Positions 12,596 through 24,239 are shown, counted from the first letter of the stretch. The stretch is DNA of 64,000 nucleotides from Cymodocea nodosa (GCA_036874045.1 CM072340.1:21851001-21915000); one strand, 5' to 3'. The notes: a model not told the origin generated them from the letters alone. Translations and numbers: made by a program.

Positions 12596-12830
12596 TCATG
12601 TTGTACATTGATCTCTCACTAGAAATTCAAGTAATAAGTCTGTATTATTGTTGGACACGCTTCTTATATATGCTTGATTATCATTTTTACTTTGAAGATT
12701 TAATTCAAATGTTTTCCTTAATAATTCATTAAAAGTTGATTTGACTATTACGTATTGTTGACATAAAGAGACGTCAATATCAACTAATTTAAATAATGTA
12801 GATTGCAAGTCCCATAACATGAGAGAAGTT
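12596..12830 (-). pseudogene. Possible orphan exon of an unidentified host gene
   Basis: On the minus strand a splice-acceptor-like TTTTTTGTAG is followed by a 78-codon open frame ending in TGA. It translates to a mixed-composition, soluble-looking sequence with blocks LVDIDVSLCQQYVIVK, STFNELLRKTFELN and NNNTDLLLEFLV. Unlike the poly-Phe/Leu/Tyr frames elsewhere in the window it has balanced amino-acid usage. I do not recognise the family. No neighbouring exon, promoter or further coding block could be confirmed, so it may be a captured fragment, a terminal exon of a gene whose other exons lie too far away to recognise, or chance. Confidence 0.3.
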
Positions 12831-13129
12831 ATCCTACAAAAAAAGAGAATGTTAGTTTTTTGTCAATAATAGATAAATGTTATTATAATATAATATATTG
12901 TACTTACCCATGTAATATATAATATAAATGTTACTAAGCCATGAGTTAGCTAAGAGACATGTTAGTCCCAAAATCTAGTGATTTCATCCTTCTAGCATAA
13001 GGAGATAAAGAAAATGTACTCATGAAAGAACAAATGAAGCAAATTACATTCTATGCAAGGTGCTCATACCATTTGCTATTTAGTCCAAACTACTATGTAG
13101 ACCTACAAAAAAACCATAAGGTGCTCATA

Positions 13130-14530
13130 AGGTTAAATTTTGACATTGACTTTTATGTCTAACAAATTTCGTACAAATTATATATCGTTAGTTTATTCAT
13201 CTTAAAGTCAATTTCATTTCTCTCAAGATTTTTGATCGTTGATCATTTGTAATTGAACTTGTTACGTGCCATCTTGACTTTTTAGACTCCTAACCCTTAC
13301 CTTACAACTTTTGGAATATAACTTTCGTGATTTACTAATCTTTATTAAATTTGATTGTTGTACTCATTTTAGAACTTGACTATGATATAAGTCTTCACAT
13401 CCCTAAGTTATTTATTTTGTGTCAACTATGACATTTTTGACTTAATAATAACACTAAATCATTATATTCTTAGTTAAGTTTATTTGTCGACCTTATTATA
13501 TAAGAAGATTATGTTCCTTTTCAACCTTAGGTAATTTAGACCCTGTGTTACGTTAAATTTTGACCTTGAGTTTTATACCTTACAAATTTTGTGTAGTTAC
13601 TCGAGATTTCTTTACTTTGTTCATCTTAAAGTCCATTTCATTTCTCTTAAAATTTTTTACTGTTGTCCTTATTTTTTGTAGTTTAAGATAGTATGTGACT
13701 TCAACTTTGTAGCCTCGTAGCCCTTACCTAACTTACAACCTTCAAATATGACTTGTGATTTACTAATTGACAATAATACATTACAATATTTTTTGTTAAA
13801 TCTGATTATCAGACTTATTTTAGAACTTGACTATGATATGAGCTTTTCCAATCAAATGTTATTTGTTTAGTGTGTTATTTTAAATATTGACTAAAACTTC
13901 TTTGACCTTCAATTTTACTAGAATAATCTAAGATGCCCTTTCAACATTTGGTAATTGGACCTTGTTTTATGTTAAATTTTTAAATTGGCTTCTATGCCTT
14001 GAAAAGTTTACACGATTACTTGAAATATCTTTAGCTCGTTCATCTTAAAGTCCATTCTATTTCTCTTAAAACTTTTGAACATCGATTTTATGTTTTGTAG
14101 TTGAACTTATCATGTTCCCTCCCAACTTTTTAGGCTACCAACCCCGACTTTAAGATATTTGTTTAAAATTAGTAAATTTGATTGTTTGATTTATTTTAGA
14201 ATTTAACTATGATATGAATTTTCATAACCATAAGTCATTTGTTTAGTATGTCACTTTAAATTTTGACTTCTACTTTTATGACTTACAATTTCAGTAGAGT
14301 AATTCGAGATATTTTATGCCTTACAAAATTCTTATGATAACTTGAGATATCTTTAATTTATTTATCTTAAAGTCCATTTTATTTCTCTTAGTATTTTTGG
14401 CTGACCTTTCATAGTTGAACCTTTTACAAGTCTTCTCGACTTTTTAGACGTATAACCTTTACTTGCAACTTTTGAATATGGCTTTTGTGAATTATTAATT
14501 GATGATAGTAAATAACAATATTCTTATCTT
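13130..14530 (+). repeat. Diverged tandem array, unit about 425 bp
   Basis: The landmark CTTAAAGTCxATTxxATTTCTCTxA recurs at about 13202, 13626, 14048 and 14368 (spacings about 424, 422 and 320), each in the same relative context: TTTTATGxCTTACAAA before it, then a Tyr-like GTTGAACTT, TTTTTAGxCTxxxAACC and TAGAACTTGACTATGATATxA. It is satellite-like but heavily mutated, so old. Inverted relatives lie at 49.17-50.11 kb and inside repeat Q. Confidence 0.8.
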
Positions 14531-14539
14531 ACATATGGT

Positions 14540-14985
14540 AAATCACAATACTCTTTTGTGTTTATGTGAGTGAAAAATGTGTGCTACATAGAGTAAACTA
14601 TGTCATGAATGGATGAAGAGTGAATGACATCTACGTTAATAAATGATGCATTTATACATGAAACATATTACAATATGCATGGATAAGGAGTAAGTGACAT
14701 ATATGTGAATTTATGTGAGCCATAGATGCATGTATTTATGAAGTATGTTATATTATAAATGGATGAAGAGTGAATAACATATACGTAAGAGTATGGAAAT
14801 GAAACATATGTATACATGAAGTATATTATAATATCAATAGATGAAGAGTAAGTGATATATGAGATTGTATGTGTGAGTGAAGGATACTTGCATATGTGGA
14901 ACATGAATGAATGTAGAGTGAATGACAAATATGTGTACCTAAGTGATGGATGCATGCTTATATGAATCATGCATAACATGTGTTG
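14540..14985 (+). repeat. Minisatellite, 70-80 bp unit
   Basis: GGATGAAGAGTGAATGACAT-like cores recur at about 14611, 14681, 14761, 14840 and 14911, separated by variable ATGAA(G/A)xATxTTATAATAT and TGCATGTATxTATGA segments. The inverted equivalent is at 50.33-51.06 kb. Open frames on the minus strand through this array are by-products of the repeat. Confidence 0.8.
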
Positions 14986-15245
14986 GATTGTGAGTGCTTA
15001 AGAGAATGGTGAATTAAGTACTCTACCCTCTTTTTGAACATATTATAATTCATGAAGAATAACCAATCAAATCTTTTTGAAAAATCACTAACTCCAAAGT
15101 TCTTACAAGAGTGAATGCTTGGTAGTAGGTGTAAATGTACCTAATGGACCTGAGACTTAACTCAATGGACTTGAGACTTAACTCAACGAACCCTATTCAT
15201 AACTCCACAGACCTATCATAGGCACAAGAACACCAAAGAAACTTC
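14981..15245 (-). mobile_element. Copia-type LTR fragment
   Basis: Read on the minus strand the segment ends ...AATTCACCATTCTCTTAAG then CAATCCAACA, the usual look of a copia LTR 3' end. It also carries TGGACTTGAGACTTAACTCA and AACGAACC stretches that resemble the CGTTGAGTTA motif of the long LTR at 25-34.8 kb. A small, old fragment; no internal region is attached. Confidence 0.45.
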
Positions 15246-16365
15246 TGCCCGATCATACATTGAACTATAATACTTCTTTATCATGGATCTACATCTAAAA
15301 CACATCTAATACTTTCATTTACCATTATGTACATTATCAAAATTCATTTCTATACATTTTTAATAATAAATGAAATGAAAATAAAAAGGGTTAATTGAGT
15401 TAGTCACATACATGAACAACCTATGTGCAGGTATTTACAATATTAACAAGGCTCATCCATTTTCAAATATAAACTTCATTAAACTTGAAATGTAAAGTAT
15501 TAACTAGAACGTATGCAAACATAAATAATCTTCCTTCCTCTTATTGGTACTTGAAGCTTAGCCAATAAACACCCAAAATTCATTGAAGATGTTGTCCAAG
15601 CCTTCTCCATGTGCTACTCTTGGGCTGTCACCACCAAGGATCATCATCGAAGTAGGGAGGCTTCACATGAATCCGAAAATGAAATGTTGGTGCCATTAGA
15701 TGACTTCCAACTGCAGTCCATTTCTTGCAAGAAATGAGTAGCTACAATAATGTCTTCTCTTCCCACGAGTGTGCAAGCCTTCTTCATGTCGTTGCCTTGC
15801 ACCAAGGATGTCACTAGAGATGGGAGGACAATGGAAAACTCAAATTGTAGCCATGGAGGTTTTCTTCTTTGTGCTATGGTTGGGAGGAATGAAAAGATCA
15901 AGAGAGAGAAGAAGTTTTGGCTGTTGTAGGTTGTGCTTTTGTTAGGAGGGAGAGATGGTCGATAGTTTCTTGATAGGAGTGGCTAGAGAACATGACTGAG
16001 GTGGAAGAAAGGAGGTTGATGGTGATGGCATTGAAAGTTGGCCATTTCCTCAATTCCCAAAATGCTCATGTCATCCCTTTTGATTTTACTTTGTAATCAA
16101 ATAACTTAAATCACATTAATAATCAAACATTAGACATACTAAAAATAAACTAAAGCAATAACTATCTAATGCATAACCAAAATGTATTTCTAAACATTAA
16201 GTATAAAACATGTGGTTCAATTTGTGCATTTAAACATATTTAAACTTAAATAACATGCATAAACCTTAAAAGTGCATTACATGTAATTTCTTATAATATC
16301 TTCAATATTTTCACATTATAATCATAATATGCATGAATAATGACATATAAAATAGCACAAATTGA
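15245..16365. other. Unassigned segment, possibly LTR-element non-coding DNA
   Basis: The stretch 15.54-16.08 kb is GC-richer and carries an 85-codon minus-strand open frame (15644-15901) of no recognised family. It has the texture of an LTR or untranslated region of a plant retroelement (CACCACCAAGGATCATCATC, many GGAGG/GAAGA runs) but no diagnostic end or domain. The flanks are AT-rich. Confidence 0.35.
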
Positions 16366-17101
16366 CATTGTACACAGATGATGCCCTTTTTTTCCTAAAT
16401 GGCAAGAAATCCATGATTGAAAAGACTATAAGCATATTGAAAACTATGAAAGCTTCACCAACCAAAAGATCAACTACAATAAGAGCAATTTCCTAATCTT
16501 AAAAAAGGTCTAGCACATTGAAAACAATATATCACACAAACATTAGGCTACAAACATGGCTCTTGGCCTTTCATTTATCTGGGATGCCCTATTTTTAAAG
16601 GTTAGTCATGTTAAAAATATTTTCAATACCTTATAACCAAAATTCAAAACAAGGTTGCAGGTTGGAAGGCTAAATTTCTCATCCAAGGAGGTAAACTCAT
16701 GCTCATTTGTCATGTATTAAACTCTATACCCATACATACTCTCCCTACTATTCCACTCCCATTTGGTATCCTTAATAGAATAAATTTCATTTGTGTAAAT
16801 TTTTTCTAGTCTAGAGTTAACGACAAAAAGAGTCATCACTGACTTTCTTGGAATAAAATATCTCTCCCAATCACCAAAGGAGGTCTAGAAATTAGGTCAT
16901 GATCAACTCTTGGCTTTTAAATTGAAGCAAATAAAGAAACTCATCCTTAAAGATGAAATTTGGGCTGAAGAAACTCTATGTATGGTAATTTGGATGATCT
17001 CGAAAATCAACATCAAGATTGTAGGACCAACAAAGATCTTGGCAAACTTTGACCCAAGTATAAACAACTATTCAGTGATCATGGCCCTCTAACCCTACAT
17101 A
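16365..17101 (+). mobile_element. L1-type LINE fragment E, copy in R copy 1 (reverse transcriptase 3' part)
   Basis: Starts at the reverse-transcriptase catalytic box (…DDALFFLNGKKSMIEKTISIL) and continues through the region corresponding to YLGCPIFKG and GGxLMLI of plant L1 ORF2. It is interrupted by stops and frame changes. The same fragment, on the minus strand, lies at about 46.04-47.59 kb and 53.68-54.79 kb, so this LINE inserted before the host block was duplicated. In this copy it is joined at about 17101 directly to AAAGATCTTTTCCATATC of the conserved R sequence, so its 3' part is missing here. Confidence 0.85.
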
Positions 17102-19170
17102 ATTCAGCAAAGATCTTTTCCATATCTAGGTATTTGATCCTTTTGTTAGTCTTAACCCTCACTTTATCTTAAAAATTTAGTAGTGTAGTGTAAATTAGTA
17201 GTCTTGACCTTCACTTTATCACAACTACTGTATATTTGGATTGACCTTGACTAGTTCATAAAACATTTGTTGAGAATCAAGATTTATAAAACAAAATTGT
17301 TATGCCTTAAAATGGGACCCTCATATTGCTTTCATCTCTTTTTATTGTCAACTTTATTTTCACATTTGACTATAACATATGCTTCTCCATCTTTACATCA
17401 TTTAGTACGTCCATCAATTTAAGTTTTGACTATAACTAAATGACTACAACTAAGTATACATGTGAATGTAAATGTAAGTGTAAAATAATCTACATGATAT
17501 GAGATGACTAAATAATATAAAACTATAAATATGTAAGTGTATATATGAATTCAAATGCAGCAGAAGTTAAGAAGAAAGTATGAATATGTAAGTTTACATG
17601 TGGATATAAATGTATCAAAAGTTATGTAATATATGAAGATCAAATGACGTGAAAACATAGATATGTAAATAGACATTTTACGTCTAAGCCTTTGAATTAA
17701 GTAAAAATTAGTATTTTTTTCATTATTAACCAGTAAATAAGTTTTTATAAGAAATAATAATACAAGAAATAAATAGATAATAAAATAACTACTTCTGTAA
17801 TCACATTGGTCAATATACTAATTTTCTAAAATGTTCCAATGTTACTTTTTTTTTCTCTTTTAAAATGATAACAATAAATAGTAAAATAAAAAATAAAAGT
17901 AAAAACAACAAAAAATATATAAAATAAAATTCCATCTATGCTTTTGTAAATAGAAATTAAAAAAATAAGAATAATAAAACGGTATGTTTTTTTAAATAAA
18001 ACATATAAAACAAAAAATAAAATAAAAAAATAAAAACATAAACAACAAAAATGGAATTATAAATAACAAAAATTAAAATAAGAAAAATTGCTGAAACTTT
18101 AAATACCGATGAAAACAGAAATTGTGGGCCTTTTGGATCTTTCCACAACTCTAGACCTTCTTTTCTACCTTTTTCGACGGGGTGGAAACTGGCTACGGAA
18201 ACGAAGAACAATTCTAGAGCGGGAGCTGTGCAATTGGAGATCGCACAGTGGATTCCGCTTGTTCGTGACGATCACTTCTCCTCCGGTGAGAACATGATCT
18301 CGTGGATGAACACGTAGGAACTGAGCTCCGTTATATCTCCAGGTCAATCATCTGGCAATTTTGTGAGTCAATCATCGTTGATCTCCTCTTAATCCATAGA
18401 TCTTTGTCTATTGAGCGGTACTATTTAATTTGGAGGAATTTTGATCGACATTAACTGAATTCTTGATCCTTACATCTCAGTTTCGTGTGTTCTGCGTTTA
18501 TTTATTTCTTTTTTTTGCTTTCTTTTGTTGTCAATGTATCTTCATGCCAGATTCACTTCGATTCGAAGTTTCTGCGCAATCGATTCTTGATTGCCTGAGT
18601 TCGATTCTTGATTTCAGTGAAGGTTTCTTTTCTTGCGAGAAAGAGTTCGATTCTTGATTTCAATCGATATCTAAAATAGCTCAGATTCACTTTTCGTTCT
18701 TGAATTTTTGCATCCCTTTTCCCCCAATTGCAATAAGCTGAAATTAAACCTTCCATCGTTCGATCCACTGTTTATTTTGCGAAACATTTTTTTTATCGAT
18801 TGTAGATCCGCTGCCCCATCTTTTGATTTGAATCGGCTCGCGATGAATCTGAGAATCTGAGCTTTCAGTATTTATATATATATATATGCAGTTGATCTGA
18901 AATCACGATCGCACAGTCCATAAAGTTCGTTTCAATATTGATTATGCTTGAATAATAGTTTGTGATTTTGGGTTGCTCATGATTTTATAGATTGAATAAT
19001 GTTATTGATTCATGATCTTCTTCTTGGAATTTAAGATTTCAAAATGGATCGAGTGATTTTTTTTTCCCAATGATCCATCCTATGCGAATCCTATTTCCGA
19101 TTATCAATTTATTGTTGTGATTTCCTACAGTCGATTCCTTAAATTTGTTTCCCCCCTTTGTATGCGGTAT
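17102..19170 (+). repeat. Mosaic block R, copy 1
   Basis: Matches, inverted, 37915-39429 continued at 45270-45720 (copy 2, split by LINE A) and 51125-53350 (copy 3). Contents in order: conserved non-coding DNA with GGGACCCTCATATTGCTTTC (17.15-17.48 kb), very AT-rich DNA (17.5-18.09 kb), and a gene-like 5' segment with a long intron-like tail (18.09-19.17 kb). The inter-copy match is high in the gene-like part, with scattered substitutions and small indels elsewhere. No terminal inverted repeats were found that would define R as one transposon. Confidence 0.85.
18090..18990 (+). other. Gene-like 5' segment in R (promoter, leader, start of a long intron), copy 1
   Basis: After 500 bases of almost pure A/T, TTTAAATA at about 18096 is followed by GC-richer, leader-like sequence (18110-18345) and then AT-richer sequence with TTCTTGATTxxAGTGAAGG repeats, the texture of a plant first exon plus first intron. 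The exon could be untranslated: the longest frame (18109-18297) starts MKTEIVGLLDLSTTLDLLF, and the three copies agree in only part of that frame. Copy 3 extends further (to 51.12 kb) and reaches a good splice acceptor. The simplest reading is a host promoter/first-exon/intron captured in a repeat; the donor gene is not in the window. Confidence 0.45.
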
Positions 19171-19184
19171 TTAAAATAACTCTC

Positions 19185-19765
19185 TTTATTTTTATCTCTT
19201 AGATATTTTTATATCCTTATATCTAAGATATTTAATCTTATTTTAGATACTTTCTATTTTGTATCTAAAATTAATTTGATTTTTTCAACACTTAGATATA
19301 TTTTTTTCTTGCGTTTTTTTATATCTAAGATATTTGGCATTTCCTTTATATCTAAGACATTCTTTTTCATTTTAGATACCTCCTTTTTTATTTTATATCT
19401 AGAGCACTTTGATTGTTCTTTTTTAATACTTAGATATTTTTACCCTTTTATATCTAAGATATTTGATTTTGTTTTAGATACTTTTATTTTATTTCCTATC
19501 TAAAACATTTTTAATTTTAATAATTTATTTTTAACATAGATATTTTTACATCTTTATATCTAAGATATTTAATTTCATTTTAGATATTCCTTTTTTCTTA
19601 TGTTACATCTAAAAGATTTTTAATTTTAATACTTTATTTTTAACACTTGGATATTTTTACATCTTTATATCCAAGATATTTAATTTCATTTTAGATATTC
19701 CTTTTTTCTTATTTTGCATCTAAAACATTTTGATTTTTAAATACTTATATATTTCCACATTTTTT
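19185..19765 (+). repeat. Array of TTAGATAT-type dyad repeats (left array)
   Basis: Repeats of CTTAGATATTTTTATATC then TTATATCTAAGATATTTAAT with about 60-100 bp spacing. Each unit is an imperfect inverted repeat, TTAGATAT versus ATATCTAA, separated by about 10-15 A/T bases. Open frames through it (for example 19276-19503) are Phe/Ile/Leu-rich by-products. Confidence 0.8.
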
Positions 19766-19794
19766 GTCTAACGTATTTGATTTTGTTTTAGTTC

Positions 19795-20880
19795 CAGCCG
19801 ATTTGGTTTATATTTGTTTATTACATTTTTTTATTTACTTTGGTTTCGATTTGATCGAAACTCTTGTCGTTTTTTCTTTTTTAATTTTAGTTTTTTTGGT
19901 TTCGATCAAACCAAGGGTAAGTTACGGTTCGACCAGAGTTTTTGTTTTTGTTTTTTATGTTGATTTCGATCTTGGTTGAGCCGATGGTAGGTTCACTCCA
20001 ACCGTACCTTGTTTTACTTTTTTTAATTTATTTTATTTATATGGGTTTCAGTCGAACCATTATTGAGCTTCGGTTGGTCCGAAACATTATATTTTGTTTA
20101 TTTTTCTTTTGTTTCAGTATCGGTCGAACCAATGAATATTCGATTTGACCGAAATTTTATATATATTTCTCATATTTGCCTCAGCTTCGGTCGAATCGAT
20201 GTTGAATTCAGTTTAATCGAAATTTTATATATTATTATGTGATTATTATTATTAATTAATTTACTATCAATATCTTTTTTACTTTATTATTTATATATAT
20301 ATATATTTGTATTTATTTTATTTTTTATTATTCTTTTATTATTATCTTAAAGTCGGTTGAACCGATATGTTGATTCGGTTTTACCGAGACTTATGTATTA
20401 TTATATATATATATATATATATATTTTATTTTAACTTTGGTTGAATCGATACTGGGCTTCGGTCAGACCTCAGACCGAAGTTTATATGTTATTATATTAT
20501 TATTTTATTCCTTCATTTTGACCTTGGTGGAACCGATGTTGCACTCTGGTTTAACCGAGACTGATTCATATTTTTTTATTATAACTTCGGTTAAGCTGAT
20601 ACTGCCTTTCGGTCTGACCGAACTTTATACAATATTATATTATTATTTCTTTTTATTTATTTTGACCTCAGTCGGACGGGTAGTGCAGCTCGGTTTGACC
20701 GAAGCTTATATATTATTCTGTTATTATTTATTTTAATTTTAACTCCGGTTCGACCGAAGCCTTGTTGTTTATTATTTTTATTTCTCTTATTATTATTTCT
20801 TTAGGTCTTGGTCGAATCGAAGGGGGCTTTTCGGCTTCACCGAAACTTTATCTATATTTTATTATTTCATTTATTATTAT
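19795..20880 (+). repeat. Array of paired CGGT-N3-ACCG dyads, copy 1
   Basis: Units consist of one dyad, about 11 bases, a second dyad, then 30-60 bases of TTATTATTA-like DNA. A clear unit starts at about 20524: TGGTGGAACCG is centred at 20530 and TGGTTTAACCG at 20552, 22 nt apart. Further units lie at about 20350, 20445, 20588, 20670 and 20812; those before 20.2 kb are more decayed. The frame at 20437-20736 (VEP...GLTE repeated) is a by-product. Inverted copy at 35.12-35.99 kb, direct copy at 47.6-48.5 kb. Confidence 0.85.
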
Positions 20881-20889
20881 TATTTAAGT

Positions 20890-21450
20890 TATAATTTCAC
20901 TCTGAGTAGTTTTATTTATTTATACTTAAATATTCTTTTACACTCTATCCAAGTTATAATTTCACTTAAGTAATTTAATTCCTTTCTTTTAACTTAGATA
21001 TATTTTTATATTCTATCTAAGTTACAATTTCATATAATTCTTTTCTTTTCAACTTAGATATTTTATGTTTTATCTAAGTTGTAACAATTTTTTTAACTTA
21101 GATATCACTATATTATATCTAAGTCATAATTTCATTTCATTAGTTTAAACCTTTTCCTTTGAATTTAGATGTCTTTATATTTTATCTAAGTTGAAATCTC
21201 ATTTCATTAATTTAGTCTTTTTCTTTTAAGTTAGATATTTTTATATTTTATCTAAATTATAATTTTATTTAGTTCCTTTCTTTTAACTTAGATATATTTT
21301 TTACATTTTTATCTAAGTTATAATTTCATTTAGTTAATTATTTTCTTTTAACCTAGATATTATTACATTTTATATAAGTTATAATTTCATTTAAATTTTA
21401 GCTTAGATATTTCTATATCTAAGACACAATTTTCATTTAATGAAATTACT
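20890..21450 (+). repeat. Array of AACTTAGATA...TATCTAAGTT dyads, copy 1
   Basis: About nine units of 55-70 bp: AACTTAGATA, a 10-15 base A/T loop, TATCTAAGTT, then ATAATTTCATTTAxTTxATTT. Stems of up to 10 bp are perfect in the best units (about 21050-21085). Directly follows the CGGT array and is repeated with it at 34.83-35.11 kb (inverted) and 48.49-49.14 kb. Confidence 0.85.
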
Positions 21451-22640
21451 TTTCTATGAATTCCACTCGCTTGATTTAAACTTATATATTGAGTTTCAAA
21501 TTTGATTTTTTGTTATCATTTAAATTTCAAATATTTCCAACCATTTTTTTTGTTTCTTTTTATTTTATGAAAAAAGGGAGTCGAGCGGGAAAGTGGATCA
21601 CATGACCGTCGAAATCCCCAAATTATGTCAGCTCCGGCCATCTTTTTCGACCGTCGACACCGCCCTTAACCCGTTGTACCGCCGCGCATTACTTCGCAGC
21701 CTTCGCTCAACGATCAGGTACAGCAGTACTTCGTTCTTTCTTCTTCTTCTTTTTTGTTTTGTTCTTTCTTTCTTTTTGTTTCTGTTTCGCGACTCGTTCG
21801 TTCGCCTTTTTTTTTTTTTGTTTATTGTTGTCCGAAATAGCTGTCTTCTCCAGCAATGACGGGCTCGACCTTGCTCCTTTCGTCGGTTGGCGACGCTTCC
21901 ATTTTCTCTTTTATTCTTTGTTTTTTTTTGTTGCCATCGCCACCTGCGACTGTCACTCGTCGTCCAAATAAATAATTTCGTTCAGCTTTGTTCGATGCTG
22001 CCCGCCCCTGTTGAGCAGCTGCGACCGTTGATCATCTTTTTTTTCTTTTTGATGCGCCGCTTGCTTCAACCGCCGCCTGCGGAACATTTGCACCTGCCAA
22101 GCATTTTTTATTTTGGGTCGCAACCGCCGTTGCCTGCGGTCGCCGGCTATTCCCCTTTCATTTTGTTTTTTTTTTGCAGGCGTCATAATGATCTTCCGCC
22201 GGTTCACTGGCGGACGACGGAAGTTGTTTCCATCTTTTTTTTCTTTTTACCATACCGATCTTTCACTGGAAGTCGCTTCTATCATTTTTTTTCTTTTGCC
22301 GTACCGATTTTCCGCTGACGGCGAAAGTTGTTTACGGACGCGACACCGATCTTCCACTGGTCTTTGTCTTCATCAACATATATTTTTTTTTACAGGCACC
22401 GCCGCCTCTACTTCTCCCCCCCTTTTTTTTTCTTGTAGAAGTTATAACGGTCTTCTGTTGGTCCACCAGCAGACCACGGAGGCCGATTACAAACACAATG
22501 TTGCTCGTCTACCAGCGGACGGCGGAAGACGTTTTTCCTTCTTTTTATCGCAAGCGATCACCCCATTCCGTCAGACAGTCGTCGTACCTCTTCTGTTGAT
22601 AGGAGCTGCCAATACGAAAGGGACTCTAACAATCTAATCT
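21450..22640 (+). repeat. T-tract and GC-dyad stretch of unknown nature
   Basis: After 21.58 kb base composition changes sharply: GC-rich blocks (CCGTCGACACCGCCC, CTTCCGCCGG) alternate with runs of 8-13 T. From about 22.16 to 22.54 kb the GC blocks are loosely repeated every 55-75 bp and several are inverted repeats, best at 22193-22223 (CTTCCGCCGG ... CTGGCGGACGACGGAAG). Open frames of 60-174 codons (21593-22637, both strands) overlap each other and are rich in Phe, Leu and Arg; I do not regard them as genes. It could be the untranslated leader of a retroelement adjoining the gypsy fossil, or an independent array. Confidence 0.5.
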
Positions 22641-24200
22641 TGGGACTTTGATCTGTTGACAGATGCCATTGGCGTTACTTTGTTGATGATGTCATCTTGC
22701 GGTTAGAATGGCATCAACTCATTGCAATGGTCTGAATTGGTGCAAACCAAATGTTGTAGCTGCCAACCCCTCCTCCACAAGCTAAGACGTCTCCTTGGCT
22801 CCCAGAGGGTTAGGCTGTACTGCTTGTAGCTAGGACTCATGTTGCCCCTGCTTTGGGTTCTATTGCCCTTGCTTTGGACTCTACTACCCCTAGTTTAGGC
22901 TCTTGCATTGTAGGAGTAGCTATCGTGACTGATCCAACTACTATCTCCTTGCCTAACCTTTTGAGATAGTTCTCATCTACTATTGACCTCTCATTAACTG
23001 GACCATTGAAATCTATGCTCCCTCCTTTAGCTATTGTTGATGATGCTATTGACCTAAAGGTGAAGACAATAGGTTTCAAAAGGATGAAACAGAGGGACAA
23101 CTCTCGAGTTCTTGGTTGGAAGTGTCGATGAGACTGACATAGAGTTGTGACAAACGTAGATGAGGTGTCATAATCCTCAGTTAAGATTGAGACCATCGAC
23201 CCATTGTGCCACAACTTCAACATACGGTGTAATATCAAAGGTACAATGAGATATTGGTGGAACCAAGGACGCCCCAAAAGAAGGTTGAAATTTGATTTGA
23301 TATCCATTACGACGAACACAACCTCAAAAGATAGCTCTCCAACAAAGAATGGAAGTTGGAGAGTCCCCATGGAAGAATGATGGGTACCATCAAAAGATAA
23401 TGTGTTGCACGTGGCTAGCTAGAAGTTGCAGGTTGAAAACCCTATCTTTTATGTTGTCTTGAACGGGCAAATGTTAACTTCGGCCCCATCATCTACCATA
23501 GTTAGAGGAACCCTAAAATCATTGTACTAGACAGTAATATGTAAGGGAAAGGTGTGGTCTACACCTGTTAGTGAGAGATCCTCCTTAGTGAAGGTTATCA
23601 TGCTTGGTAATCCCACCATGGCAACGATATTCTCCAATGTTGTAGGAGGGACATTTGAGGACACATGGGCAGCTTAGAAGACATGGAAAAAAACTACCTG
23701 ATGTTTCAACGATGTCTAAATCAGGTCCCAAATGGACACATTGGCTTGAATCTGCTTGAGCTATTTGGTCATAGCTTCAAGGGTCAGATGAGGTGTTGGG
23801 ATTGGGACCTCTAGCCCAATAGACGTAACAACCTTATGCTTTGAGACAAATAGGGTTAGAGTAGGAGTACTTGTAATTCGATTAGATCAAGTGACCAAGC
23901 ATACACTCCTTGAGGACGTACTTGTGGCAGGCGGCTGAAGAGATGAAGCTCCTTGTCGACCACCATGACCATGTCCCCTCTACCTTATAGTAGGGGGACT
24001 TGGTGTCAATAGAACATGTGCTTGTGAATTGGCATCTACCATAGTAGGGTGACCCGACCCAAATCCGTAACAGAATCTCCTTGATCGTCTCGAGTTAGAC
24101 CTCCAAGGGGCTACAGGTGTAGAAGGAGACGGTGACAGGTTGTGAGTTGGACAATGACCCAATAACATGATAGGTTGAACCTCTTGATCTGCAAGTGCTA
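22640..24200 (-). mobile_element. Ty3/gypsy-type retrotransposon fossil (protease-region fragment)
   Basis: On the minus strand, conserved gypsy blocks around the aspartic protease can be read, including LLLGRPWFHQY near 23.28 kb, and an upstream low-complexity Pro/Ser/Arg-rich part at 24.0-24.17 kb. No reverse transcriptase, integrase or LTRs are recognised next to it. It is an old and broken fragment interrupted several times, with no sign that it is functional. Confidence 0.7.
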
Positions 24201-24239
24201 AGACTGAAGAAGAAAGAATGACAGGTGCATTAAAATCTT

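Noticed and set aside
15644-15901. 85-codon minus-strand frame as a host gene
   Set aside because: No recognisable domain, no splice or promoter context, and surrounding sequence looks like LTR-element non-coding DNA.
18109-18297. MKTEIVGLLDLSTTL frame as a real protein start in block R
   Set aside because: The three copies agree only in the first ~30 codons and then differ by frame, so a translated exon is not supported; it is kept as a leader-like segment.
20437-20736. 99-codon open frame with repeated VEP...GLTE units, looking like a repeat protein
   Set aside because: It lies wholly inside the CGGT dyad array. The repeated peptide is just the translated palindrome, and the remainder is Phe/Ile/Leu/Tyr from A/T filler. 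The inverted copy gives the same frame at 35266-35493.
21593-22637. Overlapping open frames of 70-174 codons on both strands
   Set aside because: They overlap in different frames, consist of Phe/Leu/Arg runs from T tracts and GC blocks, have no domain and no start or splice context. More likely non-coding repeat.
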